Shown here piece by piece: positions 1-6,207 of a DNA stretch of 7,188 nt (its first letter is position 1; each line of letters starts with the position of its first letter). Source of the stretch: Anaerolineae bacterium (lineage in GTDB: Bacteria; Chloroflexota; Anaerolineae; DUEN01); assembly GCA_021159845.1 (NCBI GenBank), contig JAGHDS010000228.1, positions 1-7,188 on the forward strand, in the 5' to 3' direction. The notes beneath the pieces are model-generated. The model was given only the letters and a program-made list of their open reading frames with translations, was not told where the DNA came from and did not search any database. Position numbers and translations under genes: made by a program.

Positions 1-152
1 TGGACCGCCGCTATTCGGAACAGCGTATCCCCCGGCCGGACGATATAAGTGATGCCATCCGCGCTGGGCGTTGCCCCTGCGGCAGCAAATGTGAGCAGGC
101 TAAGCCCTAGCGCCACGAACAAAGCGATTGCTATCGAATGGGAGCGGGTCAT
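1..152 (-). CDS. Exported LysM-domain protein, N-terminal part (truncated by window edge)
   Basis: Fifty codons are readable from an ATG at 152-150 down to the window edge. Residues 1-5 (MTRSH) are followed by a hydrophobic stretch at about 7-25 and a small-residue region (AAAGATPSA), which fits a secretory signal peptide with cleavage near residue 25-31. Residues 36-49 read TYIVRPGDTLFRIA, the typical opening of a LysM repeat (Y.V.pGDtL..IA), a peptidoglycan- or chitin-binding module. The product is therefore probably exported and cell-wall or glycan associated; what follows the LysM is outside the window. An AGGAG sits about 6 bases upstream of the ATG and supports this start. The gene is separated from the epimerase gene by 84 bases that contain a palindrome, so it may have its own promoter. 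There is no visible functional link with the methylmalonyl-CoA genes. The LysM call is firm; the full domain plan is unknown. Confidence 0.85.
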   Translation of the reverse strand, partial: MTRSHSIAIALFVALGLSLLTFAAAGATPSADGITYIVRPGDTLFRIAAV

Positions 153-181
153 GATCTTCTCCTGTACATGACATGAAATGC

Positions 182-200
182 TGATATATCACGTATATCA
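182..200. promoter_or_regulatory. AT-rich palindrome upstream of the LysM gene, candidate operator/promoter
   Basis: TGATATA-TCACG-TATATCA is a perfect 7-bp inverted repeat with a 5-base spacer. The same stretch carries an 8-bp direct repeat, TATATCAC at 185-192 and 194-201. It lies 30 bases before the LysM start codon and is strikingly AT-rich in GC-rich surroundings. On the minus strand it includes TGATATATC, which resembles an extended -10 (TGnTATAnT), but no good -35 lies 17 bases upstream. Regulator binding is inferred from symmetry and position; I cannot name the regulator family. Confidence 0.4.
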
Positions 201-236
201 CAACGAGAGCCGACTCCGAGCCCATCCCGCAGCACG

Positions 237-635
237 CTAGGCTCGCTCCAGCAACTCGATAAGGACCCCGTGCGCCCCCCTGGGGTGGACAAAGGCCACG
301 CGGCCGTGAGCGCCGCGACGAGGGACCCGGTCGATTAATTCCACACCGCGAGCCTCCAGCTCCCGCAATGTCGCCTCGATATCCTCCACCTCCAGGCAGA
401 TATGGTGCATCCCCTCGCCGCGCTTGGCCAGGAATTTAGCCACGCCGGAATCGGGATTGATGGGCTCCAGTAATTCAATCTCCGAATCGCCGACAGGCAG
501 GAAAGCGATCCGCACATCCTGCTCGGAGATAGTCTCCATATGCTCAAGCGGCAGGCCCAACGCGTCCCGATAAACGCGTAGAGCCGACTCAATCTCATTG
601 ACGACGATAGCCACATGGTCGATACGTTGGATCAT
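237..635 (-). CDS. mce: Methylmalonyl-CoA epimerase
   Basis: This is a 132-aa protein of the vicinal oxygen chelate (glyoxalase/dioxygenase) superfamily, the usual length for methylmalonyl-CoA epimerase. It interconverts the (S)- and (R)-epimers of methylmalonyl-CoA, linking the carboxylase product to the mutase substrate in the cytoplasm. Expected metal ligands are visible: His7 in IDHVAIVV, Glu54 in the SEIELLEP strand (many homologues have Gln or Glu here), the His77-His78 pair in GMHHICLEV, and Glu127 in GVLIELLE. Two beta-alpha-beta-beta-beta modules can be traced, residues 1-60 and 73-132. The ATG at 635-633 is preceded by AGAGGG with a spacing of about 6. The gene starts 37 bases after the 418-aa protein gene and is probably the last gene of the mutase operon. 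No U-rich terminator hairpin is visible after the stop. Confidence is high from both sequence and context. Confidence 0.95.
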   Translation of the reverse strand: MIQRIDHVAIVVNEIESALRVYRDALGLPLEHMETISEQDVRIAFLPVGDSEIELLEPINPDSGVAKFLAKRGEGMHHICLEVEDIEATLRELEARGVELIDRVPRRGAHGRVAFVHPRGAHGVLIELLERA

Positions 636-672
636 CGCTGTCCCTCTGGTTGATGATGGCGGTGAGAGAAGC

Positions 673-1929
673 TCACACCACCTTTTTGTACCCCCGCAGC
701 CGCGCCTTCACCCGTTCCAATTGCTGCCGGGCACGTTTGCCATGATCGGGCAGATCATGGCGATAGGCCAACGCGACCTCCAGCCAATGACGCGCCTCCT
801 TCAGCTCGCCGCGCTTGATCAGCAGCCCGGCCAGCGCGTTCGCCGAGATAGCATCCGTAGGGTCCTCGTCCAGGCGACGACGTAGCTCCTGTTCCCGCTG
901 TTCCAACTCGTTCGTCAGGTGGAGCGCTACCCCGATGTCAAAGAACCGGTCCGGATCGTACCGCTCCGCCCGGTGCCTGACCAGCGCATGGGCCCGCGGC
1001 ACGATCATGTCCACATGCCGGACAATCTTGAAGACGACCTGAGCCTCGCACCCCGGCCGGGCCAGGTGCAACTCCGCCTCATTACCCAGGTCCAAGACGA
1101 TGTTGAGCATCTTCTCCTCATCGCCGCAGACCACGCGCTCCAGCAATAGGGGATACTCGCTTTGGTTTTTCACCAGCAGCCGCGCGCCTTCGAGCCGCAC
1201 CGTGAGATCCCTCTCGATCTTCTCCATCTCATCGGAGGTTATGGAGACCGCATGGCTCTCCGGGTAATAAACGTCCAGCACTTCCAGGAAGTCCGCCGAG
1301 TACTCCTTGAGGACCCCTACATACTCGTAGACGGTATCCCCTTCAACCACCTCAACCACCACTTTGGAGCCGACGTACCGTTCCAGGAGGGGATCATAGC
1401 TGGTACCTACATATCCGATGATGCTCTTCCCCACCTGGGTGAGCTGCTTCTGTCCAACGTCCGTGATGAGCTGTCCCGGAGCTTTCACGCGCCCCATGAC
1501 CACATTTAGCGCCTCGCTGAGCGAATCGTTGGCCGTATTGATGAAGTTTCGGGTTTTCCGTCCCAGCCGGCGCAGGATGTTGGGATGAAAGCTCCGCTCC
1601 AGGTCGCGGTTGCGCCGCTCTATGTTCTCAGCCGTAAGCTGGTCGACGTAGCGGAAAATCGTCTGGATATCCCCGTACTCACTCCGATAGAAAACATAGC
1701 TGGTCTCAATGTGCTTCTTGTCGTGTACATCTGAGCGATATTCCAGCTCCATGCCGGTGGGTTCCAGATGCATAACGCCCCAGATCACGCGGCCGTTTTT
1801 CCGCTCGATGGTGATGTGAAAGCCGTCAAACGATTTCAAGCAGCGGTCGCGTTTGGTCGACTGCAGGTAGGCGCCCACCATCGCCGCAACGAAGATGACC
1901 GCAACGGTCGTGAGCAACGAGATATCCAT
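673..1929 (-). CDS. Unrecognised membrane-anchored protein with TPR-like C-terminus
   Basis: I do not recognise a named family for this 418-aa protein. Residues 4-22 form one hydrophobic segment (signal anchor) followed by a basic stretch (KRDR), so the bulk is probably cytoplasmic and tethered to the membrane. Residues 35-65 and 184-222 each look like short beta-barrel units; the second (YVGSKVVVEVVEGDTVYEYVG...) resembles an Sm-like fold by eye. Residues 105-170 are basic and likely helical. Residues 245-315 look like beta strands. Residues 342-413 form helices of TPR type (DPTDAISANALAGLLIKRGELKEARHWLEVAL), usually a protein-binding module. No catalytic motif is evident. The start is supported by a purine-rich GGAAGGGATGGG before the ATG. 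It lies 21 bases after the mutase and 37 before the epimerase, so it is probably cotranscribed. A scaffold or envelope role is possible, but function is unknown; the domain readings are by eye. Confidence 0.85.
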   Translation of the reverse strand: MDISLLTTVAVIFVAAMVGAYLQSTKRDRCLKSFDGFHITIERKNGRVIWGVMHLEPTGMELEYRSDVHDKKHIETSYVFYRSEYGDIQTIFRYVDQLTAENIERRNRDLERSFHPNILRRLGRKTRNFINTANDSLSEALNVVMGRVKAPGQLITDVGQKQLTQVGKSIIGYVGTSYDPLLERYVGSKVVVEVVEGDTVYEYVGVLKEYSADFLEVLDVYYPESHAVSITSDEMEKIERDLTVRLEGARLLVKNQSEYPLLLERVVCGDEEKMLNIVLDLGNEAELHLARPGCEAQVVFKIVRHVDMIVPRAHALVRHRAERYDPDRFFDIGVALHLTNELEQREQELRRRLDEDPTDAISANALAGLLIKRGELKEARHWLEVALAYRHDLPDHGKRARQQLERVKARLRGYKKVV

Positions 1930-1950
1930 GTCCCATCCCTTCCACCGGGA

Positions 1951-3612
1951 TCACACCCAGGTCTCCGGCTGATACTCACCGAACACGCGACGCAATACGC
2001 CGCATATCTCCCCCAAAGTGGCGTAGTGCTCCGCACATGCTACGAACAACGGCATCATCTCCTCATTTGGGTCTCGGGCGGCCTCCTCCAGCCGAGCCAG
2101 TAGCTCGGCCACCTTAGCATTGTCACGAGTAGAGCGCACCTCTTGTAGTCGCCGTACCTGCTCCGCCTGCACGCGCTCGTCCACATGAAGGACCTCGGAT
2201 GGCAAATCTTCTTCTATCACAAAGCGATTCACCCCTACAATGACCCGGTCCCCGCTCTCAACCGCTTGTTGAGCCTGATAAGCGGCCTTTTGGATCTCCT
2301 GCTGGATATATCCCCGTTCGATCGCCTGCAGGGCGCCCCCCATCTCCTCGATCTTCTCGAGGTACGCCTGGGCGCGTTTCTCGATCTCATCGGTCAGGTG
2401 CTCCACGAAGTAGGAGCCCGCCAGTGGATCGACAACATCGGCGACGCCTGACTCGTAGGCGATGATCTGCTGTGTACGCAACGCCAGCTGGACGGAGGCC
2501 TCCGTGGGTAATGACAAGGCTTCGTCCTTGGAGTTCGTGTGCAGCGATTGCGTGCCTCCCAACACCGCCGCCAGAGCCTGAAGGGTGACCCGAACGACGT
2601 TGTTGTCCACCTGTTGCGCCGTGAGGGTGGATCCCGCCGTCTGCGTGTGAAATCGCAATTGCCAGGAGCGCGGCTTCTTTGCCTTGAAACGCTCCCTCAT
2701 GATGCGCGCCCACATCCGCCTCGCCGCCCGGAACTTAGCGATCTCCTCGAAGAAGTTGCTGTGGGCATTGAAGAAAAAGGATAGTCGTCCGGCGAAGTCA
2801 TCCACGTCTAATCCGGCATCGACGGCCGCTTGTACATACTCGATCGCGTTGGCGAGGGTGAAGGCGACCTCCTGCACGGCCGTGCACCCCGCCTCCCGCA
2901 TATGATAACCGCTGATGGAGATCGTGTTCCATCGTGGAATGTGACGGGCGCAATAGCGGAATAAATCCACTGTGAGGCGCAGAGACGGCTTCGGAGGGAA
3001 GATGTAGGTGCCACGAGCAACGTACTCTTTGAGGATGTCGTTCTGTACGGTCCCCCGCAGCCGATCGGGGGAAACACCTTGCTTCTTAGCTACAGCGACA
3101 ACCATAGCCAACAGGACAGACGCCGGCGCGTTGATCGTCATGGAGATGCTGACTTTATCTAAAGGGATGCCCTCCAACAGCACCTCCATATCCGCCAACG
3201 AGGAGACGGAGACCCCGACTTTCCCCACCTCGCCCTCGGCCAGTGGGTGATCAGCATCGTACCCCATTTGAGTGGGCAGGTCGAAGGCGACGGAGAGGCC
3301 GGTCTGTCCCTGCTCCAACAGATAACGATAGCGACGGTTGGACTCCTCGGCCGTGGCATAGCCAGCGTACTGGCGCATGGTCCACAGCCGGCCCCGGTAC
3401 ATCGTCGGCTGGACGCCACGGGTGAAAGGGTACTGTCCGGGGAATCCCAGATCCCGGACATAATCCAGGTCGACGTCATCAGGGGTGTACACGCGCTCAA
3501 TCGGGATGCCGGACGATGTCTCGAAGCGCTGCCTGCGCTCCGGAGCGCGTTCCAATGCCCGTTTGAGCGTGGTCTGCTCCCACTTCTCCTTTATCTGCGA
3601 TAACGTGCTCAT
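1951..3612 (-). CDS. mcmA: Methylmalonyl-CoA mutase, catalytic large subunit (no B12-binding domain)
   Basis: The 553-aa protein is the catalytic TIM-barrel part of the coenzyme B12-dependent mutase that isomerises (R)-methylmalonyl-CoA to succinyl-CoA. Active-site positions known from the Propionibacterium enzyme are all present with a constant offset of -7: Tyr82 (RQYAGY), Gln190 (TVQNDILKE), Arg200 (VARGTY), Tyr236 and His237 (SGYHMREAG). Tyr82 plus Arg200 is the methylmalonyl-CoA signature and argues against isobutyryl-CoA mutase, which has Phe and Gln there. The protein ends at about residue 553 without the DxHxxG cobalamin-binding domain of full-length (about 700-aa) enzymes, so it belongs to the split type and needs a separate small B12-binding subunit. 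That subunit is not in this window. The ATG at 3612 has GAGG about 6 bases upstream. It is the first gene after a 505-base gap and probably heads a mutase, 418-aa protein, epimerase operon. Confidence 0.95.
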   Translation of the reverse strand: MSTLSQIKEKWEQTTLKRALERAPERRQRFETSSGIPIERVYTPDDVDLDYVRDLGFPGQYPFTRGVQPTMYRGRLWTMRQYAGYATAEESNRRYRYLLEQGQTGLSVAFDLPTQMGYDADHPLAEGEVGKVGVSVSSLADMEVLLEGIPLDKVSISMTINAPASVLLAMVVAVAKKQGVSPDRLRGTVQNDILKEYVARGTYIFPPKPSLRLTVDLFRYCARHIPRWNTISISGYHMREAGCTAVQEVAFTLANAIEYVQAAVDAGLDVDDFAGRLSFFFNAHSNFFEEIAKFRAARRMWARIMRERFKAKKPRSWQLRFHTQTAGSTLTAQQVDNNVVRVTLQALAAVLGGTQSLHTNSKDEALSLPTEASVQLALRTQQIIAYESGVADVVDPLAGSYFVEHLTDEIEKRAQAYLEKIEEMGGALQAIERGYIQQEIQKAAYQAQQAVESGDRVIVGVNRFVIEEDLPSEVLHVDERVQAEQVRRLQEVRSTRDNAKVAELLARLEEAARDPNEEMMPLFVACAEHYATLGEICGVLRRVFGEYQPETWV

Positions 3613-3736
3613 AAATGGCCTCAGGCATTCATGTGGTTGTCATGCGGTTTCTAGCGCTGCTACTGAGCTGCTTGCTCCCAAGCGATGGGGCGTAAGTGTG
3701 CTATTGCAAAGTTGTCGGGTGGAAGGATCTCCCGAA

Positions 3737-3765
3737 ACCATACGCGTGGAGATCATCGCCGGCAA
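3737..3765 (-). promoter_or_regulatory. Weak candidate sigma-70-type promoter for the mutase operon, within an inverted repeat
   Basis: On the minus strand TTGCCG (3765-3760) and TATGGT (3742-3737) are spaced by 17 bases; each matches 4 of 6 consensus bases. It would give a leader of roughly 120 bases before the mutase ATG at 3612. The -10 lies between the arms of an inverted repeat, GATCTCC (3726-3732) and GGAGATC (3748-3754), which could be an operator or an RNA hairpin. A match of this quality can arise by chance, so this is only a candidate. Confidence 0.2.
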
Positions 3766-3899
3766 TAGCCTTCCTTCCGGCCTCCCACTGGCAGCCGAAA
3801 CACAGGAAGATGCAGGGACCTCCCCACAGCGACAGGGAGGGAAATCGCCCATCCGATAGGTAACATCAACAAGCCACGGGCCAACCCATAGGGATACCA

Positions 3900-3929
3900 G
3901 AATCCCGGAGACCAAAAAGTCCGGGATTC
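3900..3929. repeat. Perfect 10-bp inverted repeat (strong hairpin) with 10-base loop
   Basis: GAATCCCGGA (3900-3909) and TCCGGGATTC (3920-3929) are exact reverse complements around the loop GACCAAAAAG. An alternative pairing extends GAC (3910-3912) with GTC (3919-3921), as if two bases had been lost from a longer ancestral palindrome. Neither strand has a T-run after the stem; the T-run on the minus strand lies in the loop (CTTTTTGG). It is therefore not a canonical intrinsic terminator. It may be a REP-like or MITE-like dispersed element or an mRNA processing/stabilising hairpin between the two gene blocks; this is inference. Confidence 0.7.
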
Positions 3930-4117
3930 GTAAATGCGTTGCCGATTCCTCAACGCCCCCATACCTCTCGTGCTCGGCGGAGAGGGCCGAAAAGCGGAGA
4001 GCTTCAGAGCTGCAAAACACCCCACAGCCCCAGGGAAACACAGCGAGACCTAAGCTCTCTCGTCGTCGGACAGCGGAAGGAAGCCCCTCAAAGGCCTTGG
4101 CCAAAGGGAACCAACGG

Positions 4118-4615
4118 TCAGTGGATGACGACGATGACCTGCCCCTGCTCGACGCGTTGCCCTGGCTCGACCTCCACGCTCGCGACCGTGCCCTCGCGCG
4201 GGGCGCGTAGCTCGTTCTCCATCTTCATCGCCTCGAGCATGGCCACTGGCTGGCCGAGCGAGATGGTTTGCCCCGGCTCGACCAGAACCTGCGTGATCAG
4301 GCCGGGGATGGGCGCCTGGACGTTGGCATCGCCCGCGGAGGGGACCACACGATGGCCTGCCTGGCGTAGCCGCCGCGTGCGTTCATCTTCTACGTAAACC
4401 TCGAAAAGTTCCCCGTACAGCATGACGCGGAACAGGTGCCCGGCCTCCTCCACCGCTACCTCGTGGGACATGTGATCGACCAGGAGCGAGTAGAGGGATG
4501 AGGTATTGATACGTTCCATATCCACTTCCACCAGCCTCCCGTCGATGAGAAGAGATTGGTCATTCTCCAGGTCGATCACGAACTCGCGGCCGTTCACCGT
4601 TGCTATGTATCTCAT
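4118..4615 (-). CDS. accB: Biotin carboxyl carrier protein of acyl-CoA carboxylase
   Basis: The 165-aa protein carries the biotin that shuttles carboxylate from biotin carboxylase to the carboxyltransferase. The C-terminal 70 residues (about 96-165) are a biotinyl/lipoyl domain: APIPGLITQVLVEPGQ, then LEAMKMENEL with Lys131 as the biotinylation site, then PGQRVEQGQVIVVI. Residues 1-83 (starting MRYIATVNGREF) resemble the beta-rich segment that precedes the biotin domain in propionyl-CoA carboxylase alpha chains, where it contacts the carboxyltransferase. No Ala/Pro-rich linker of the E. coli AccB kind is visible. The ATG overlaps the accC stop as ATGA (4615-4612), so translation is probably coupled, which would help keep carrier and carboxylase in balance. 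No biotin ligase gene is seen in the window. The family call is firm; propionyl-CoA rather than acetyl-CoA use is inferred from the neighbours. Confidence 0.93.
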   Translation of the reverse strand: MRYIATVNGREFVIDLENDQSLLIDGRLVEVDMERINTSSLYSLLVDHMSHEVAVEEAGHLFRVMLYGELFEVYVEDERTRRLRQAGHRVVPSAGDANVQAPIPGLITQVLVEPGQTISLGQPVAMLEAMKMENELRAPREGTVASVEVEPGQRVEQGQVIVVIH

Positions 4616-6129
4616 CGTCGTAGCACCTCAAGACGGGCCGCCTGTCTCCAACGAGAGGAGCTTCGGCCGTTATGCACGCTGCTAAAAGTCACCGCCCGTC
4701 GGCGGCGCTCATGGGCGATGACCGTGGCCGCGATCGCAGCCAGCCGCTCCCATTCCGCTATCTCCGGGCGCTCCGTCGGCTGGGCCAATCCCCCTCCCAT
4801 CCGATGTTCCAGGAAACCTGTGTCGAACGTTCCCCACATGAACTCCGTATGCTCCATGATTCGTTGATGGAAGGGAATGGATGTCTGGATCCCCCCGATC
4901 CGGTACTCGCGGAGCGCCCGCCGCATACGCAGGATAGCCTCGGCTCGCGTCTCTCCCCACGCGATCAGCTTGGCAATCATGGGGTCGTAATAGGGCGTGA
5001 CTTCGAAGCCTTCGTAGATGCCGCTCTCCACGCGCACACCAGGCCCTGTGGGCTCCTGGAGCATTGTCACCCGGCCGCTGGATGGCAAGAACCCATTGTA
5101 CGGATCCTCCGCGGTGATACGGCACTCGATGGCCCAACCCTTCGGCACAATATCCTCCTGACGATAGCGGATACGCCGCCCCGACGCGATAGCAAGCTGT
5201 TCCTTCACGATGTCCACGCCGGTGACCATCTCCGTGACCGCGTGCTCGACCTGAAGGCGGGTGTTCATCTCCAGGAAATAGAAGTTGTTGTCCTTATCGA
5301 GGAGGAACTCCACCGTGCCCGCGTTGACATACCCTATCGCTTTGGCGACGCGCACAGCGGTCTCGCCCATGCGCTGTCGCAGCTCCTGGTCCACAGCTAC
5401 GGAAGGAGCCTCCTCGATCAATTTCTGATGACGGCGCTGGATGGAACATTCGCGCTCCCCCAGATGGATGACATTGCCATGTGTATCCGCCAGTATCTGT
5501 ATCTCCACATGGCGCGCGTCTTCGATCACCTTCTCCAGATACACTCGATCATCCCCAAAGGACGCCTTGGCCTCATGACGGGCAACTTCTAATGCCCGCA
5601 ACAACTCGTCCGGGCGACGCACCAGGCGCATTCCCTTGCCGCCTCCGCCAGCCGCGGCCTTGACCATGATCGGGTAGCCCAACTCCTGAGCTGCGGCCAG
5701 GAACTCTTGATCGGACAATTCGTCCGATGTGCCAGGGACGACGGGGATACCCTGCGCAGCCATACGGCGACGCGCGGCCACCTTGTCCCCCATAGCCGCC
5801 ATCACCTCAGGAGGTGGACCAATAAAGGTAACCCCCGCATCCGCGCAGGCCTGAGCGAACTCCGGGTTTTCAGCCAGAAAGCCATAACCCGGATGGATCG
5901 CGTCCGCCCCCGAGCGCTGCGCTACCTCCAGGATACGGTCGATACGCAGATAACTCTCCGATGCTCGTGCCGGTCCGATATAGTACGCCTCATTAGCGCG
6001 GCGCACGTGCAATGCTTGACGGTCCGCATCCGAGTACACGGCGACCGTTTGCAGTCCCCGTTCCTCGCAGGCACGCATGATGCGTACGGCGATCTCACCT
6101 CGATTCGCGATCAACACTTTACGGAACAT
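4612..6129 (-). CDS. accC: Biotin carboxylase subunit of acyl-CoA (propionyl-CoA) carboxylase
   Basis: The 505-aa protein carboxylates carrier-bound biotin using ATP and bicarbonate. It opens with FRKVLIANRGEIAVRI, the N-terminal carbamoyl-phosphate-synthase-like domain, and has HPGYGFLAENPEF (79-91), the ATP-grasp glycine-rich loop AAAGGGGKGM (158-167), HVEIQ (207-211), RRHQKLIEEAP with Lys236, the Mg-binding Glu274 and Glu287, EMNTRLQVEH (287-296) with Arg291, and ECRITAED with Arg337, all matching E. coli AccC active-site positions. It runs about 50 residues longer than E. coli AccC. The basic tail (from about 450) lacks biotin domain features, in keeping with the separate carrier gene. 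The ATG at 6129 has AAGGA about 6 bases upstream. It follows the membrane protein gene by 78 bases and overlaps the carrier gene by four bases. Function is certain; the acyl-CoA preference is set by the carboxyltransferase. Confidence 0.96.
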   Translation of the reverse strand: MFRKVLIANRGEIAVRIMRACEERGLQTVAVYSDADRQALHVRRANEAYYIGPARASESYLRIDRILEVAQRSGADAIHPGYGFLAENPEFAQACADAGVTFIGPPPEVMAAMGDKVAARRRMAAQGIPVVPGTSDELSDQEFLAAAQELGYPIMVKAAAGGGGKGMRLVRRPDELLRALEVARHEAKASFGDDRVYLEKVIEDARHVEIQILADTHGNVIHLGERECSIQRRHQKLIEEAPSVAVDQELRQRMGETAVRVAKAIGYVNAGTVEFLLDKDNNFYFLEMNTRLQVEHAVTEMVTGVDIVKEQLAIASGRRIRYRQEDIVPKGWAIECRITAEDPYNGFLPSSGRVTMLQEPTGPGVRVESGIYEGFEVTPYYDPMIAKLIAWGETRAEAILRMRRALREYRIGGIQTSIPFHQRIMEHTEFMWGTFDTGFLEHRMGGGLAQPTERPEIAEWERLAAIAATVIAHERRRRAVTFSSVHNGRSSSRWRQAARLEVLRR

Positions 6130-6207
6130 ACTTTATCCTTACGCCCCGGGAGCGTTCTTGCCTTTCACTTTGTCTCAGCCCCGCTTTTCGTTTGCCAATC
6201 CGGTATC

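Larger units (their letters stand above)
3613..4117. other. Long intergenic stretch between carboxylase and mutase blocks, no convincing gene
   Basis: About 505 bases separate the carrier-protein stop from the mutase start, far more than any other gap in the window. One long minus-strand open frame (4104-3640) exists, but its translation is rich in Ser, Cys and Arg, has no recognisable motif and reads straight through the inverted repeats, so it is not called. Inverted repeats are visible at 3726-3754 (7-bp arms), 3819-3840 (6 bp), 3900-3929 (10 bp, perfect) and 3964-3985 (6 bp). Only the 10-bp repeat is clearly beyond chance for this length. The stretch probably carries the promoter and 5' leader of the mutase operon and perhaps a dispersed repeat. 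Confidence 0.6.

Noticed and set aside
153..236. Intrinsic terminator after the epimerase gene
   Set aside because: No GC-rich stem followed by a T-run is visible on the minus strand; the only symmetry is the AT-rich palindrome, which fits an operator better.
1951..3612. Isobutyryl-CoA, ethylmalonyl-CoA or 2-hydroxyisobutyryl-CoA mutase instead of methylmalonyl-CoA mutase
   Set aside because: Tyr82 and Arg200 match the methylmalonyl-CoA-specific pair; the other acyl-CoA mutases differ at these positions. The epimerase and carboxylase neighbours also fit.
3700..3940. Possible cobalamin riboswitch ahead of the B12-dependent mutase
   Set aside because: Fragments such as CCCACTGG and CCGGAGACC recall B12-riboswitch pieces, but they lie on the plus strand, opposite to the mutase, are about 120 bases apart, and do not form the expected core. 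A covariance-model search would settle it.
3640..4104. 154-codon open frame on the minus strand between carrier protein and mutase
   Set aside because: Composition is unlike the neighbouring proteins (many Ser, Cys, Arg), no motif or domain is visible, and the frame runs through a perfect inverted repeat. Kept as intergenic.
4091..4107. GGCC-rich palindromic run AAGGCCTTGGCCAAAGG after the carrier gene as terminator
   Set aside because: The overlapping palindromes leave a loop of only two bases and no T-run follows, so a stable terminator hairpin is unlikely.
4672..5592. 306-codon open frame on the plus strand
   Set aside because: It lies wholly antisense to biotin carboxylase, whose active-site motifs are all intact; its translation is rich in His, Arg and Pro, as expected from a shadow of GC-rich coding DNA.
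6130..6207. Separate promoter directly upstream of accC
   Set aside because: TTGGCA is a good -35, but the hexamer 17 bases on (AGACAA) is a poor -10, and the gap is short enough for read-through from the upstream gene.
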